Positions 6,706 to 13,764 of a stretch of DNA of 17,629 bases are shown in pieces. The stretch covers positions 1-17,629 of the forward strand of contig JAPUGN010000006.1 in the NCBI GenBank assembly GCA_027298165.1, in the 5' to 3' direction. The notes under the pieces are model-generated. The model made no database searches and was not told the origin of the DNA. It saw nothing but the letters and a program-made list of their open reading frames with translations. Position 1 is the first letter of the stretch. Each line of letters starts with the position of its first letter. This DNA comes from Nitrospinota bacterium. GTDB taxonomy: Bacteria; Nitrospinota; Nitrospinia; Nitrospinales; Nitrospinaceae. The translations under genes were made by a program, and so were the position numbers.

Positions 6706-7116
6706 CTAGATTTCCACGGAAGGAGTTTGGCTGGATTCGATAATGCGGTTGGAATCCCTTAAATGGTCGACCGCCTGGTCGAAAAACAAATCCAGTCGCT
6801 CCTGCATTTGCGGGGATAACCTGAGGAGGCGGGAACGGGCGTCCTCCGGATTGTCCTCTTCGAGGATCGATTCCTTTTTTAGCGCCGTCTCAATATACTT
6901 GCCCGCGGTTTGCGCGCTTTTGATTCCCACCATAAACTTTAGAGCATCGGTTTTACGGACCGGGCTTCCGGCCTTCCATAGCCGGGTGAATAAATCCCAA
7001 TAAGCGGCCTGATAAAATGTGATGTCTCCCTGAAATACCTCCAGCCACCGGACGCCGATGCGGTCGGTCATGTTTAGGTATTCCCTGCGCTGGTTTCCAT
7101 TGTATTGAAGATCCAT
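6706..7116 (-). CDS. Winged-helix (MarR-like) DNA-binding protein, putative
   Basis: The product is about 136 residues. Residues 35-110 resemble a winged helix-turn-helix. A helix FYQAAYWDLFTRLWKAG is followed by a recognition-helix-like SAQTAGKYIETALKKESIL, a short wing with NPEDARSRLLRLSP, and a long C-terminal helix as in MarR/PadR-type regulators. The order and the D-A-R-S-R wing motif are the basis; overall similarity is modest. A GTG start at 7122 is also open, but AGAGG lies 9 nt before the ATG at 7114-7116, so I prefer the ATG. It is transcribed away from an exported His-rich protein, and the intergenic region holds phased direct repeats that could be its operators. A perfect palindrome GCTCAATTGAGC (6695-6706) overlaps its stop codon. 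Confidence 0.65.
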   Translation of the reverse strand: MDLQYNGNQRREYLNMTDRIGVRWLEVFQGDITFYQAAYWDLFTRLWKAGSPVRKTDALKFMVGIKSAQTAGKYIETALKKESILEEDNPEDARSRLLRLSPQMQERLDLFFDQAVDHLRDSNRIIESSQTPSVEI

Positions 7117-7234
7117 GCTCACCTGCCTCTAAGAACCTGCGAAAGACTGCCGCTTAAGTTCAAAATTTAATTCATTTTTAACTATAAATTCATGGATATG
7201 AAATCCTCACGGCAAAACCCGCTAAAAATACACC

Positions 7235-7252
7235 TTATAAACCATTATAAAC
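7235..7252. repeat. Phased direct repeat TTATAAAC x2
   Basis: TTATAAAC occurs at 7235-7242 and again at 7245-7252, a 10-bp period. It lies in the 288-nt AT-rich divergent region between the winged-helix gene and the His-rich protein gene. It could be a regulator site; AT-richness makes chance occurrence possible. Confidence 0.35.
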
Positions 7253-7302
7253 AAATTAGTTCAAGGATTAAAGAAAATTAATGTATAACTTTACAAATAA
7301 GT

Positions 7303-7331
7303 TTGACTATAAAATTTGATGTAACTATATT
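7303..7331 (+). promoter_or_regulatory. Sigma70-type promoter of the His-rich protein gene
   Basis: TTGACT (7303-7308), a 17-nt spacer and TATATT (7326-7331) fit a sigma70 promoter, with start near 7338 and a leader of about 67 nt to the ATG at 7405. Confidence 0.6.
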
Positions 7332-7341
7332 GGTAATATTA

Positions 7342-7360
7342 GTTCGATAAAGGTTCGATA
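7342..7360. repeat. Phased direct repeat GTTCGATA x2 near predicted transcription start
   Basis: GTTCGATA occurs at 7342-7349 and 7353-7360, an 11-bp period (about one helical turn). It lies just downstream of the predicted start of the His-rich protein transcript, where a bound protein could block transcription. Confidence 0.4.
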
Positions 7361-7404
7361 TTTGCGGATGAAATGATTGCAAACCCTAACAAGGAGAACC
7401 GGTC

Positions 7405-7806
7405 ATGAAAAAGATCACGCTGGCACTCATCGGCGCACTTTGGGTTGTCACCCTCAGCAACAATGCCTGGGCCCATTCCGGACTTCGGGTGGATCTGGGT
7501 GTAAGCGGATTTGGATTTTCAGTTTCCGATCGTCCGAACGGACTGTCGACTTTCTGGTTTGGAAACCCTCAGCCCCATAAGAATTATTATACGAGACCCT
7601 ACCCAGCGCGGCCTTATCTGGGATGGGGAGGTTACCGCGGACATCACCACCCGCGCCACCACCGGCATTGGGGACACCACGGCCACCACCATCCCGGCCA
7701 AGGCCATCATTTCAGCCACCAGCGGGGTCATCGCCATGGCGGTTACGGGGAAAAACATAAGGGGTATCAGCGGGGCGGCCAGCAGAAACGCCATGGGCAC
7801 CGATGA
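7405..7806 (+). CDS. Exported histidine-rich protein, probable metal binder
   Basis: The 133-residue precursor begins with a classical Sec signal peptide: MKK, hydrophobic core, and cleavage expected after AWA at 23. The mature part starts HSGLRVDLGVSGFGFSV, a short segment resembling the start of small periplasmic or outer-membrane proteins. Residues 80-132 contain about twenty histidines in clusters (HHHPRHHRH, HHGHHHPG, GHHFSHQRGHRH) with Gly, Arg and Gln. Such stretches bind Ni, Zn, Cu or Co loosely and serve in metal storage, buffering or delivery; which metal cannot be told. AAGGAG at 7391-7396, 8 nt before the ATG, is a strong ribosome site. The gene has its own promoter and diverges from a winged-helix regulator, which is a plausible controller. 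Confidence 0.85.
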   Translation: MKKITLALIGALWVVTLSNNAWAHSGLRVDLGVSGFGFSVSDRPNGLSTFWFGNPQPHKNYYTRPYPARPYLGWGGYRGHHHPRHHRHWGHHGHHHPGQGHHFSHQRGHRHGGYGEKHKGYQRGGQQKRHGHR

Positions 7807-7874
7807 AATGAATATCAGTCCGGAAGACGGGTCATCATGGCATAACGGATGGAAGCCCAAAACCGGCCTGATGG

Positions 7875-7914
7875 AAAAAAACAAGGGTCTGCGGTTATCC
7901 CCGCAGGCCCTGTT
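7875..7914 (-). terminator. Rho-independent terminator of the membrane-TPR gene
   Basis: Read on the minus strand, 7901-7914 pairs with 7880-7894 (14 pairs including one wobble, one bulged A) around a 6-nt loop. A run of seven T at 7875-7881 follows at the base of the stem. It lies 54 nt past the stop of the minus-strand gene. On the plus strand the T-tract is much weaker. Confidence 0.85.
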
Positions 7915-7967
7915 GACGTTTTGCCAATGTGAGCGGTTAGTTTTACAATTAAAGGTGCATACAGATT

Positions 7968-9380
7968 TTAAGTCTGCTCGACCGATTCCAATGTGGCGGG
8001 CTTGCCCAGTTTCTTTCGAGTTTTTTCAAACAGTTTGAAAGCATCGGGGAAATTTTCCTTCACTTCCAGGGCTTTGACCAAATGCCGATCCGCCTGTTCA
8101 TAGTTCCGGACTTTGAAAAGTGCTTCTGCCATGGCATAGTGGACCTCTGGGTTTTGAACATCGAGGCACAGGGAGGAGGCGAAAGCCATCTTGGCTTTCT
8201 CATATCTTCTTTTCTTTCTCAGCTTCAGGCCGTCCTCGTAATAGTCGGCGGCTGTTTTGGATGTATCCAACCGCACCTGCAGGGAACCGAGGATATTCAG
8301 GGGGGTCGTCTGGCCGCCCTTGAACCCTAACAATTGTCCGCCACCGGCCGAAACATCCTTAAGATAAAGATTGAAATCAAAATACCATCGGATGGGTTTA
8401 CCAAATGCTTCACCCTGCTTTTCGACATTCACCACAAAACCCTTCATACCCTGCATATTCACATCACCAATTGCATCTCCACCCCACACTCCAATCTTAT
8501 TGCGCGCCCGCCAATTGATAATGCTCCTCCGGTCGGAGAAAATCTTTCTCGCATATACATAGGGGGTCAAAAGATGAATGCGTTCGAGAAATTTCTGGGT
8601 CTTGGGAGAACTCCACTCTTTTTGCACCGTCGTTTGACGTGTTAACAAAATGCTCTGGGCCTGTCCAGGAGTATCCAGTCGAACTTCGCATGGCCCCTGA
8701 TCTTTGAAACCGGAAGTCTGGTTCAACGAGACCAGCTTAGTCCCTTTGGGAACGGCCAGGGTAAAGGCCAGAGGAAACACTGTGCGCTCATACCGGGTAT
8801 TGTAGAACTTTTTGCTTTTGGACAAATAATTGATCTGCTCAACTTCCGGAAACCGGGCCTCGGTGAAAATGAGGGGCAGTTGGCTGGGTAAATTTATAAA
8901 AAGATAACCGCCTGATGCAAAAAGGAGCAGAGAGAAAAATGGAATCAACCGCATCTGTTTCTTGGCCGGGTCTGAGTTCAGGACCTCCCGGGTCCCTTCC
9001 TGATTGAAAAACCAGAGCAGGATGAGGGCAATCGCGAAAAACACAGCAAATTGCCGAACAAAAAATTCCTCAAATTCCATCGGGCCGATCAGCAGAAACA
9101 TATAAAAGAAAAATCCCGCAAACGTCCAGACCAGCCAGATGGCCAGAATCCGGGACCAGGTCATGAAGATCAGCATGCCAAATCCGGACAACATGCAGCC
9201 GAATGACAAACCCAATTGCATCTTATAGAACAGGTCATCCTCGCCGAATACGGCTCCCCATTCTGTGAAGGGGATGTTGATAGGGAGACGGATATCCATA
9301 AAAGCATACGCCAGCTGGCAGAATCCCCAGACAAACATGAAGATTCCAATCACATAAACCCAAACACCGCTACTTCTCAT
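7968..9380 (-). CDS. Inner-membrane protein with C-terminal TPR repeats, function unknown
   Basis: The 470 residues start with five predicted transmembrane helices (about 6-28, 56-73, 77-99, 108-126, 145-163). A large soluble region of about 200 residues follows with no family I recognise, then two TPR-like helical repeats (about 383-450, including YYEDGLKLRKKRRYEKAKMA and HYAMAEALFKVRNYEQA). The likely arrangement is a membrane anchor with an extracytoplasmic or cytoplasmic protein-binding tail; TPRs usually mediate assembly. GGGAG 6 nt before the ATG supports the start. A terminator at 7875-7914 ends the transcript, and upstream DNA (9416-9479) holds a cluster of palindromes, suggesting specific regulation. 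It appears monocistronic. Confidence 0.85.
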   Translation of the reverse strand: MRSSGVWVYVIGIFMFVWGFCQLAYAFMDIRLPINIPFTEWGAVFGEDDLFYKMQLGLSFGCMLSGFGMLIFMTWSRILAIWLVWTFAGFFFYMFLLIGPMEFEEFFVRQFAVFFAIALILLWFFNQEGTREVLNSDPAKKQMRLIPFFSLLLFASGGYLFINLPSQLPLIFTEARFPEVEQINYLSKSKKFYNTRYERTVFPLAFTLAVPKGTKLVSLNQTSGFKDQGPCEVRLDTPGQAQSILLTRQTTVQKEWSSPKTQKFLERIHLLTPYVYARKIFSDRRSIINWRARNKIGVWGGDAIGDVNMQGMKGFVVNVEKQGEAFGKPIRWYFDFNLYLKDVSAGGGQLLGFKGGQTTPLNILGSLQVRLDTSKTAADYYEDGLKLRKKRRYEKAKMAFASSLCLDVQNPEVHYAMAEALFKVRNYEQADRHLVKALEVKENFPDAFKLFEKTRKKLGKPATLESVEQT

Positions 9381-9415
9381 CCTTCACTCCCAAAAAGTTG
9401 CAAACCAAGCTAGGA

Positions 9416-9479
9416 TTACATTTAATGTAACCCTTTACATTGTAAGGGAAATTTTTGCATTTGTGTACCACAAGGGTTA
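9416..9479. promoter_or_regulatory. Cluster of palindromes upstream of the membrane-TPR gene
   Basis: Three odd-centred inverted repeats lie within 64 bp. TTACATT-T-AATGTAA is at 9416-9430, TTACA-T-TGTAA at 9435-9445 and TTGTG-TAC-CACAA at 9461-9473. The first two share TTACA/TGTAA half sites and have centres 17 bp apart. In addition TAACCCTT (9428-9435) and AAGGGTTA (9472-9479) are perfect inverted copies flanking the inner elements. They lie 36-99 bp upstream of the membrane-TPR start codon. The rest of the 221-nt gap (9381-9601) is AT-rich with no gene, and I see no clear terminator for the minus-strand gene ending at 7968 or for the one ending at 9602 in it. Confidence 0.55.
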
Positions 9480-9601
9480 TTTAATTCAAAGAGTTATACT
9501 CCCCTTGCCGGGAGATTCCCTTATAAATTGGGCCTCTCCCACTCAAAAAGAGCAGAAAACCACCCTTTTTTAGGTATTATTTTCAGCTGGAGGACTCAAT
9601 C

Positions 9602-10303
9602 TTAAATTCCTCCGTAAAAACGGAAACCGAATTCGATGATGTGCATGGAGGCATCCGATTGGAATGCCCCGAAATCCCCCTCCGTGATATGAAGAAACCG
9701 GTATTGCAGAAATGGCGAAGGGAAGGAAGCCAAAACAGGGCCGGAAGAATTCATCTTTTCGAACCCGATGAAAACCTGCCACGCCAGGCTGGAATCCGTC
9801 ACGGTGGCAACAGTCTCCACCGTATAATCCTGCCACGCCATCCCCGCCCCACCACCCACATAAAAGTAAAATCCCCGCCTCTCCCAATACACGTCTCCCA
9901 GAGGCGGCGTCTCCATCCGATAGGTGGCGTTTAACATCAGGCTGTGGGTCAAGCGGTCGGAGGCCAGCAGAGGCGTCACTGTGGGCGGGTTGACCAGAGC
10001 ATCGATACGATTGGAGGTGTACAGGTATTCCGCTTCCAGATGAAACTTTCGCGCAAGCAATAAACCGAAAGACGTTTTAATGGAATAACCGGGATCGAAA
10101 CGAACCTCCCCGAGTGACGGGCTCGACTCCAGACCGGCTCCCGGGGCGATGACCCATCCCCCGGCCAGAGCGAAACTGAAAAAGCTGCCCGACTCCGCCC
10201 GCGCCGCGCCCTCCCAAAAACCCAGGGTCCACAAACAAACAAGAACGCAAAAGATAAGTGGCCCTGTGCGAAAGGTTACGGTTCGTTTCAAATTTTGTTG
10301 CAT
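9602..10303 (-). CDS. Outer-membrane beta-barrel protein
   Basis: From the ATG at 10301-10303 the protein has 233 residues. It has a signal peptide with a basic N-terminus (MQQNLKRTVTFRTG), a hydrophobic core and likely cleavage after ARA or ARAES near 36-38. The mature part shows alternating hydrophobic strands typical of small beta-barrels, for example HLEAEYLYTSN, HSLMLNATYRM, RGFYFYVGGGAGMAW and a final strand MHIIEFGFRFYGGI near the C-terminus. Eight strands would fit an OmpA/OmpW-like or opacity-type barrel. The frame is open for 62 more codons upstream to 10489. That extension has no signal peptide character, would bury the real one, and overlaps the next gene, so I reject it. The ribosome site is weak. 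Specific function is unknown. Confidence 0.8.
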   Translation of the reverse strand: MQQNLKRTVTFRTGPLIFCVLVCLWTLGFWEGAARAESGSFFSFALAGGWVIAPGAGLESSPSLGEVRFDPGYSIKTSFGLLLARKFHLEAEYLYTSNRIDALVNPPTVTPLLASDRLTHSLMLNATYRMETPPLGDVYWERRGFYFYVGGGAGMAWQDYTVETVATVTDSSLAWQVFIGFEKMNSSGPVLASFPSPFLQYRFLHITEGDFGAFQSDASMHIIEFGFRFYGGI

Positions 10304-10463
10304 TTTATTCAAGTGTCGTTTCAGACCCAATGATATCGATTCATGCTTCCATTCATTGTAACAAAAGGCCGATGGGACCGGACAAAGACCAGGGTGGGTA
10401 ATTAAAAGGCTTAAACCGCGGAGGTCAGGCAGGGCGTGTAATAAACGAGGCGGGGAAGCGAAA

Positions 10464-10739
10464 TCAGGAAGACGGCGTCCCGTTTTCATTCATTAAATAA
10501 TTTCTCCATTGTTCTAAATGGAAAATGGAGCTGGTGGCGTGATGCCGCATATCGTAATGCAGAACACCCCTGTACTCTTCGGACTCAAATTCCTCCGCGG
10601 TCAACCGGCGGACCCACACCCCAAGGTCTTTCGCCGCTTTCCATTTTCCGGTCAGGAAATGCTCCGATTCAAACTCCAGTACGATTTTTTTTTCGTCGTT
10701 GCCTTGTAAGACCAGGAGAAACCGCTCTGGTGGCGACAT
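10464..10739 (-). CDS. Small hypothetical protein
   Basis: I do not recognise this protein of about 91 residues. It begins MSPPERFLLVLQGNDEKK and continues with mixed strand/helix character, rich in Glu, Arg and aromatic residues, without signal peptide or membrane segments. The start of a beta-hairpin-like segment (RFLLVLQGNDEKKIVLEFES) suggests a small alpha/beta or PilZ-like fold, but this is only an impression. A TTG start at 10745 is open too; ATG at 10737-10739 with GGGG 6 nt upstream is preferred. It lies 123 nt after the polA stop on the same strand, with no terminator I can see between them, so read-through from polA is possible. Confidence 0.6.
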   Translation of the reverse strand: MSPPERFLLVLQGNDEKKIVLEFESEHFLTGKWKAAKDLGVWVRRLTAEEFESEEYRGVLHYDMRHHATSSIFHLEQWRNYLMNENGTPSS

Positions 10740-10862
10740 GTCCAACCCCGAAAATTAAATTCTTAATAGTGCCTCCTCCTTTCCAAGCGTCGGCTGTGGA
10801 AATCAAGGCAGAACTTATTAATTTAACGTCTTCTGTAAATCCTGTCAATCCTCCAATAAGAA

Positions 10863-13568
10863 TTAATGGGCCTCATCCCAGTTCCGGCCCCAGTCCAGAT
10901 GAACCACCACCGGCACCTTCATGGGCCACACACCTTCCATTTCACTCTTCACCAGCGCCTCGACCTCCTTCTTCTCTTGCGCCGGACACTCGAACACCAG
11001 CTCGTCGTGCACCTGCATGATCATCTTCGATTTCAGCTTCTGCTTCGCCAGGTTGCGATGCAGCCGGACCATCGCCACCTTGATCATATCCGCCGCGCTG
11101 CCCTGCACCGGCGAATTGATCGCCACCCGCTCCGCCGACTCGCGCACCTGCCGGTTCTTGCTGTGCAGGTCCGGCAGGTACCGCCGCCGGTTCATCACCG
11201 TCACGGTGTACCCGATCTGGCGCGCATCCTCGATGGTGCGGTCCATGAACGTCTTCACGTTTTTGTACAGATCAAAATACTGGTCGATGAATTCCTTCGC
11301 GTCCCTCGGCGATATCTTCAACTGCCGCGACAGCCCGAACGCGCTCAGCCCGTACACGATGCCGAAGTTCACCGCCTTCGCCATGCGCCGCCCGTCCTCG
11401 TCCACCGCATCCAACGGCTGACCGAAAATCTCCGCCGCCGTGCGCGTATGAATGTCCTCCCCCTTCTTGAACGCCCGGATCAGTGCCGGGTCCCCCGATA
11501 AATGCGCGAGGATGCGCAACTCGATCTGCGAATAGTCCGCCGACAACAACCATCCGTCTCCCTCCGCGACAAACGCCTGCCGGATTTCCTTGCCGAGGTC
11601 GGAGCGGATCGGAATATTTTGCAGATTGGGATCGCTACTGCTCAGCCGTCCCGTCGCCGCCACCGTCTGGTTGTACGACGTATGCACCCGCCCCGTCTTG
11701 TCAAAAATCTCCAGCGGCAGGGCGTCGACGTAGGTCGATTTCAACTTCGACAGCTGGCGGAAATTGACGATCTTTGCCGGCAGCTCGTGCTCGTCCGCCA
11801 ACTCCTCCATCACGCTCATGTCCGTCGAGAAGCCGGTCTTGGTCTTCTTCTTCCCCTCCAGGCCCAGCTTCTCGAACAGGATCACCGCCAGCTGTTTCGG
11901 CGAATTGATGTTGAACGGCTCCCCCGCCAGCGCATAGATTTCGTTCTCCAGCTTCTTCAAATCCTTGTCCAGCTGGCGCGACAGCTTTTTAAGATGCTCG
12001 CGGTCCACCCGCACGCCGGCCTGCTCCATGGCCGCCAGCACATCGATCAGCGGCAACTCCAGCTCCTCGTACAGCTTCAAGGTTTCGTCTTTAAGGCGCG
12101 CCTTCAGCGCATGCGTCAAACGCCAGGTGATGTCGCTGTCCTCCGCCGCGTATTCGGCGGCCGGCTCGATCTCCACCTCGTCGAAACCGATCTGCTTCGC
12201 GCCCTTGCCCGCCACGTCGGCATAGGTGATGTTCTGATGCCCCAGCATCTCCAGCGCCAGAGCGTCGAGGCCGTGCTGGCGTTTCGACGGGTCCAGCACA
12301 TACGACGCCAGCATGGAATCGAACGCGATGCCCTTGAGCGCCACGCCCTCGTTGGCAAGCACGATCAGATCGTACTTGATGTTGTGCCCGAACTTTTTAA
12401 GCTTTCCATCTTCCAGCAGAGGTTTGAGGGCTTCGATCACCTTCTGCTTGTCGAGTTGCTCCGGCACGCCCAGGTAGCGGTGGCTCACCGGGATGTAGCA
12501 CGCCTCGCCCTCCGCCCACGAAAACGAAATGCCCACCATCTCCGCCACCACCGGATGCTTGCTGGTCGTCTCCAGATCGAGCGCGAACTCTTTCACCTTC
12601 TTCAACTTCTTGACCAGCGCGTCCAGCGCCTGCTTGTCCATGATCGTTTCGTAATGCGACTCGACTTTTTTACTTTCGTCTGCCGGTAACGCACCGGACT
12701 CCTGGCCGGCCTCTGGAAGGCCGGCCAGGAGAGATTGAAATCCCAGCTCAGTGAACATGGCGCGCAGTTTTTCGATGTCCGGCTCCTTCATCTTGAGGTC
12801 GGCGACCTCGCAGTCCAGCTTCATCTCGGTATCGATGGTCACCAGTTTGCGGCTGAGCAGGGCGTTGTCCTTGTCCGTCTCCAGTTTGTCCTTCAGTTTT
12901 TGTTTCTCAATTTCATCAATATGTTTGTAGAGCTCCTCAATCGAGCCGTATTTCTGGATCAGCTCCGTCGCGGTTTTGGGTCCGACGCCCTTCACGCCGG
13001 GGATGTTGTCGCTGGAGTCGCCCATCAGGCCCATCACCTCGATCACCTTCTCCGGCGGCACGCCGAACTTGTCGATCACCTCCGGTTTTTTGAAGCGTTT
13101 GTCCTTCATCGTGTCGAGCATGTGGACGTTGGGGGAGATCAACTGCATCATGTCCTTGTCGCCGCTGACGATGGTGACCGCCATCCCCGCCTGCTCGCCC
13201 ATCTTGGCGAGGGTGCCGATGATGTCGTCCGCCTCGAAGCCGTCCTGCCGCAGGCTGACCATATTGAACGCCTCGACGAGAGGCTCGAAGTACGGGAACT
13301 GCTCGGCCAGCTCTTCCGGCGGGGTGTCGCGGTTGGCCTTGTATTCGGGGTACATGTCGTGGCGGAAGGTTTTGGCTTTGGAGTCGAAGACGACGGCGAG
13401 GTAGTCCGGCTGTTCGTCGCGCACCACCTTGGAGAGCATGGTGGTGAAGCCGTAGAGGGCGTTGGTGGGGAGTCCTTTGGAATTGGACAGAAACTGCCGG
13501 ATGCCGTAAAACGCCCGGAAGATATACGACGACCCGTCAATCAGATAAAGTGTCGGTTTCTTGCCCAT
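10863..13568 (-). CDS. polA: DNA polymerase I (PolA)
   Basis: PolA fills gaps and removes RNA primers during replication and repair. All three domains are complete in 901 residues. The 5' nuclease domain (1-290) starts with YLIDGSSYIFRAFY and includes VSGDKDMMQL and the GDSSDNIPGVKGVGPKTA helix-hairpin-helix. The 3'-5' proofreading domain (about 310-490) retains D331 and E333 (LDLETTS), D400 (NIKYD) and Y473/D477 (YAAED), so proofreading should be active, unlike in Taq. The polymerase domain has motif A SADYSQIELR (D678), motif B with R727, K731, F735 and Y739, and motif C MQVHDELVFE (D855). The start ATG follows AAGGGG at very short spacing, and that site lies within a hairpin (13568-13599). 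A 14-bp palindrome at 12699-12731 codes for part of the linker near residues 280-290. Confidence 0.98.
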   Translation of the reverse strand: MGKKPTLYLIDGSSYIFRAFYGIRQFLSNSKGLPTNALYGFTTMLSKVVRDEQPDYLAVVFDSKAKTFRHDMYPEYKANRDTPPEELAEQFPYFEPLVEAFNMVSLRQDGFEADDIIGTLAKMGEQAGMAVTIVSGDKDMMQLISPNVHMLDTMKDKRFKKPEVIDKFGVPPEKVIEVMGLMGDSSDNIPGVKGVGPKTATELIQKYGSIEELYKHIDEIEKQKLKDKLETDKDNALLSRKLVTIDTEMKLDCEVADLKMKEPDIEKLRAMFTELGFQSLLAGLPEAGQESGALPADESKKVESHYETIMDKQALDALVKKLKKVKEFALDLETTSKHPVVAEMVGISFSWAEGEACYIPVSHRYLGVPEQLDKQKVIEALKPLLEDGKLKKFGHNIKYDLIVLANEGVALKGIAFDSMLASYVLDPSKRQHGLDALALEMLGHQNITYADVAGKGAKQIGFDEVEIEPAAEYAAEDSDITWRLTHALKARLKDETLKLYEELELPLIDVLAAMEQAGVRVDREHLKKLSRQLDKDLKKLENEIYALAGEPFNINSPKQLAVILFEKLGLEGKKKTKTGFSTDMSVMEELADEHELPAKIVNFRQLSKLKSTYVDALPLEIFDKTGRVHTSYNQTVAATGRLSSSDPNLQNIPIRSDLGKEIRQAFVAEGDGWLLSADYSQIELRILAHLSGDPALIRAFKKGEDIHTRTAAEIFGQPLDAVDEDGRRMAKAVNFGIVYGLSAFGLSRQLKISPRDAKEFIDQYFDLYKNVKTFMDRTIEDARQIGYTVTVMNRRRYLPDLHSKNRQVRESAERVAINSPVQGSAADMIKVAMVRLHRNLAKQKLKSKMIMQVHDELVFECPAQEKKEVEALVKSEMEGVWPMKVPVVVHLDWGRNWDEAH
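12699..12731. repeat. Perfect 14-bp inverted repeat within polA coding sequence
   Basis: CTCCTGGCCGGCCT (12699-12712) is perfectly complementary to AGGCCGGCCAGGAG (12718-12731) around a 5-nt loop. It encodes part of the linker (about residues 280-290, LAGLPEAGQES) between the 5' nuclease and 3'-5' exonuclease domains of PolA. The mRNA stem would be very stable. Confidence 0.9.
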
Positions 13569-13599
13569 AGCCCCTTGAAAAGAAGGTTTAAAGGGGCTA
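13568..13599 (-). promoter_or_regulatory. Hairpin covering the polA ribosome binding site
   Basis: In the polA leader (minus strand) TAGCCCCTT (13591-13599) is perfectly complementary to AAGGGGCTA (13568-13576), with a 14-nt loop. The second arm contains the only Shine-Dalgarno candidate, AAGGGG, and ends on the A of the start codon, so folding would hide the start from ribosomes. Confidence 0.6.
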
Positions 13600-13629
13600 C
13601 TTTACACTAAATTGCGAGTGAGGGGCAAT

Positions 13630-13761
13630 ATGGGAGAAAGAGAAATGGGAGGGGCAGGTCACGGTCGCCCGGGCGATCGCTGGCCGAGAAGGTTTCCCCT
13701 GTCTGAAGATGTCATTCGAATAGCCAAATATTATCTCAAACTCAGTCGGGAGGCGGATTGA
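13630..13761 (+). CDS. Short ORF (43 residues) upstream of pirin, unrecognised
   Basis: The frame starts MGEREMGGAGHGRPGD and ends with an amphipathic helix-like PLSEDVIRIAKYYLKLSREA before TGA at 13759-13761. AGGGG at 13621-13625 sits 4 nt before the ATG. The stop is 3 nt before the pirin start, so translation could be coupled. The C-terminal half reads like real protein. The N-terminal half is low complexity, and the true start might be the second Met (13645). It could be a coding leader or a remnant of a larger gene. No function is proposed. Confidence 0.45.
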   Translation: MGEREMGGAGHGRPGDRWPRRFPLSEDVIRIAKYYLKLSREAD

Positions 13762-13764
13762 ATT

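Noticed and set aside
6661..6706. T-run after the receiver gene and palindromes AGCGAGTCGCT and GCTCAATTGAGC near the stop of the winged-helix gene
   Set aside because: No stable hairpin directly precedes the T-run on the plus strand, and the palindromes have loops too short for an RNA stem and no T-tract; I do not call a terminator.
7192..7281. 29-codon plus-strand frame in the AT-rich intergenic region
   Set aside because: No Shine-Dalgarno, composition matches non-coding AT-rich DNA, and it lies across probable regulatory repeats.
7511..8038. Plus-strand 175-codon frame overlapping the His-rich gene
   Set aside because: It is the +1 shadow of the His-rich repeats and lacks a ribosome site; the frame with the signal peptide and AAGGAG site is the real one.
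10304..10489. N-terminal extension of the outer-membrane protein frame
   Set aside because: It would place about 62 residues before a clear signal peptide and overlaps the end of the 10464-10739 gene; the Met at 10303 is the likely start.
11502..12689. Long plus-strand open frame (395 codons) opposite polA
   Set aside because: It is rich in Arg, His, Leu and Gln, has no recognisable domain and lies entirely antisense to a certain gene; it is a GC-driven shadow frame.
12735..13610. Plus-strand open frame (291 codons) opposite the polA 5' region
   Set aside because: Antisense shadow of the PolA 5' nuclease domain, with repetitive Val/His/Leu composition and no ribosome site of note.
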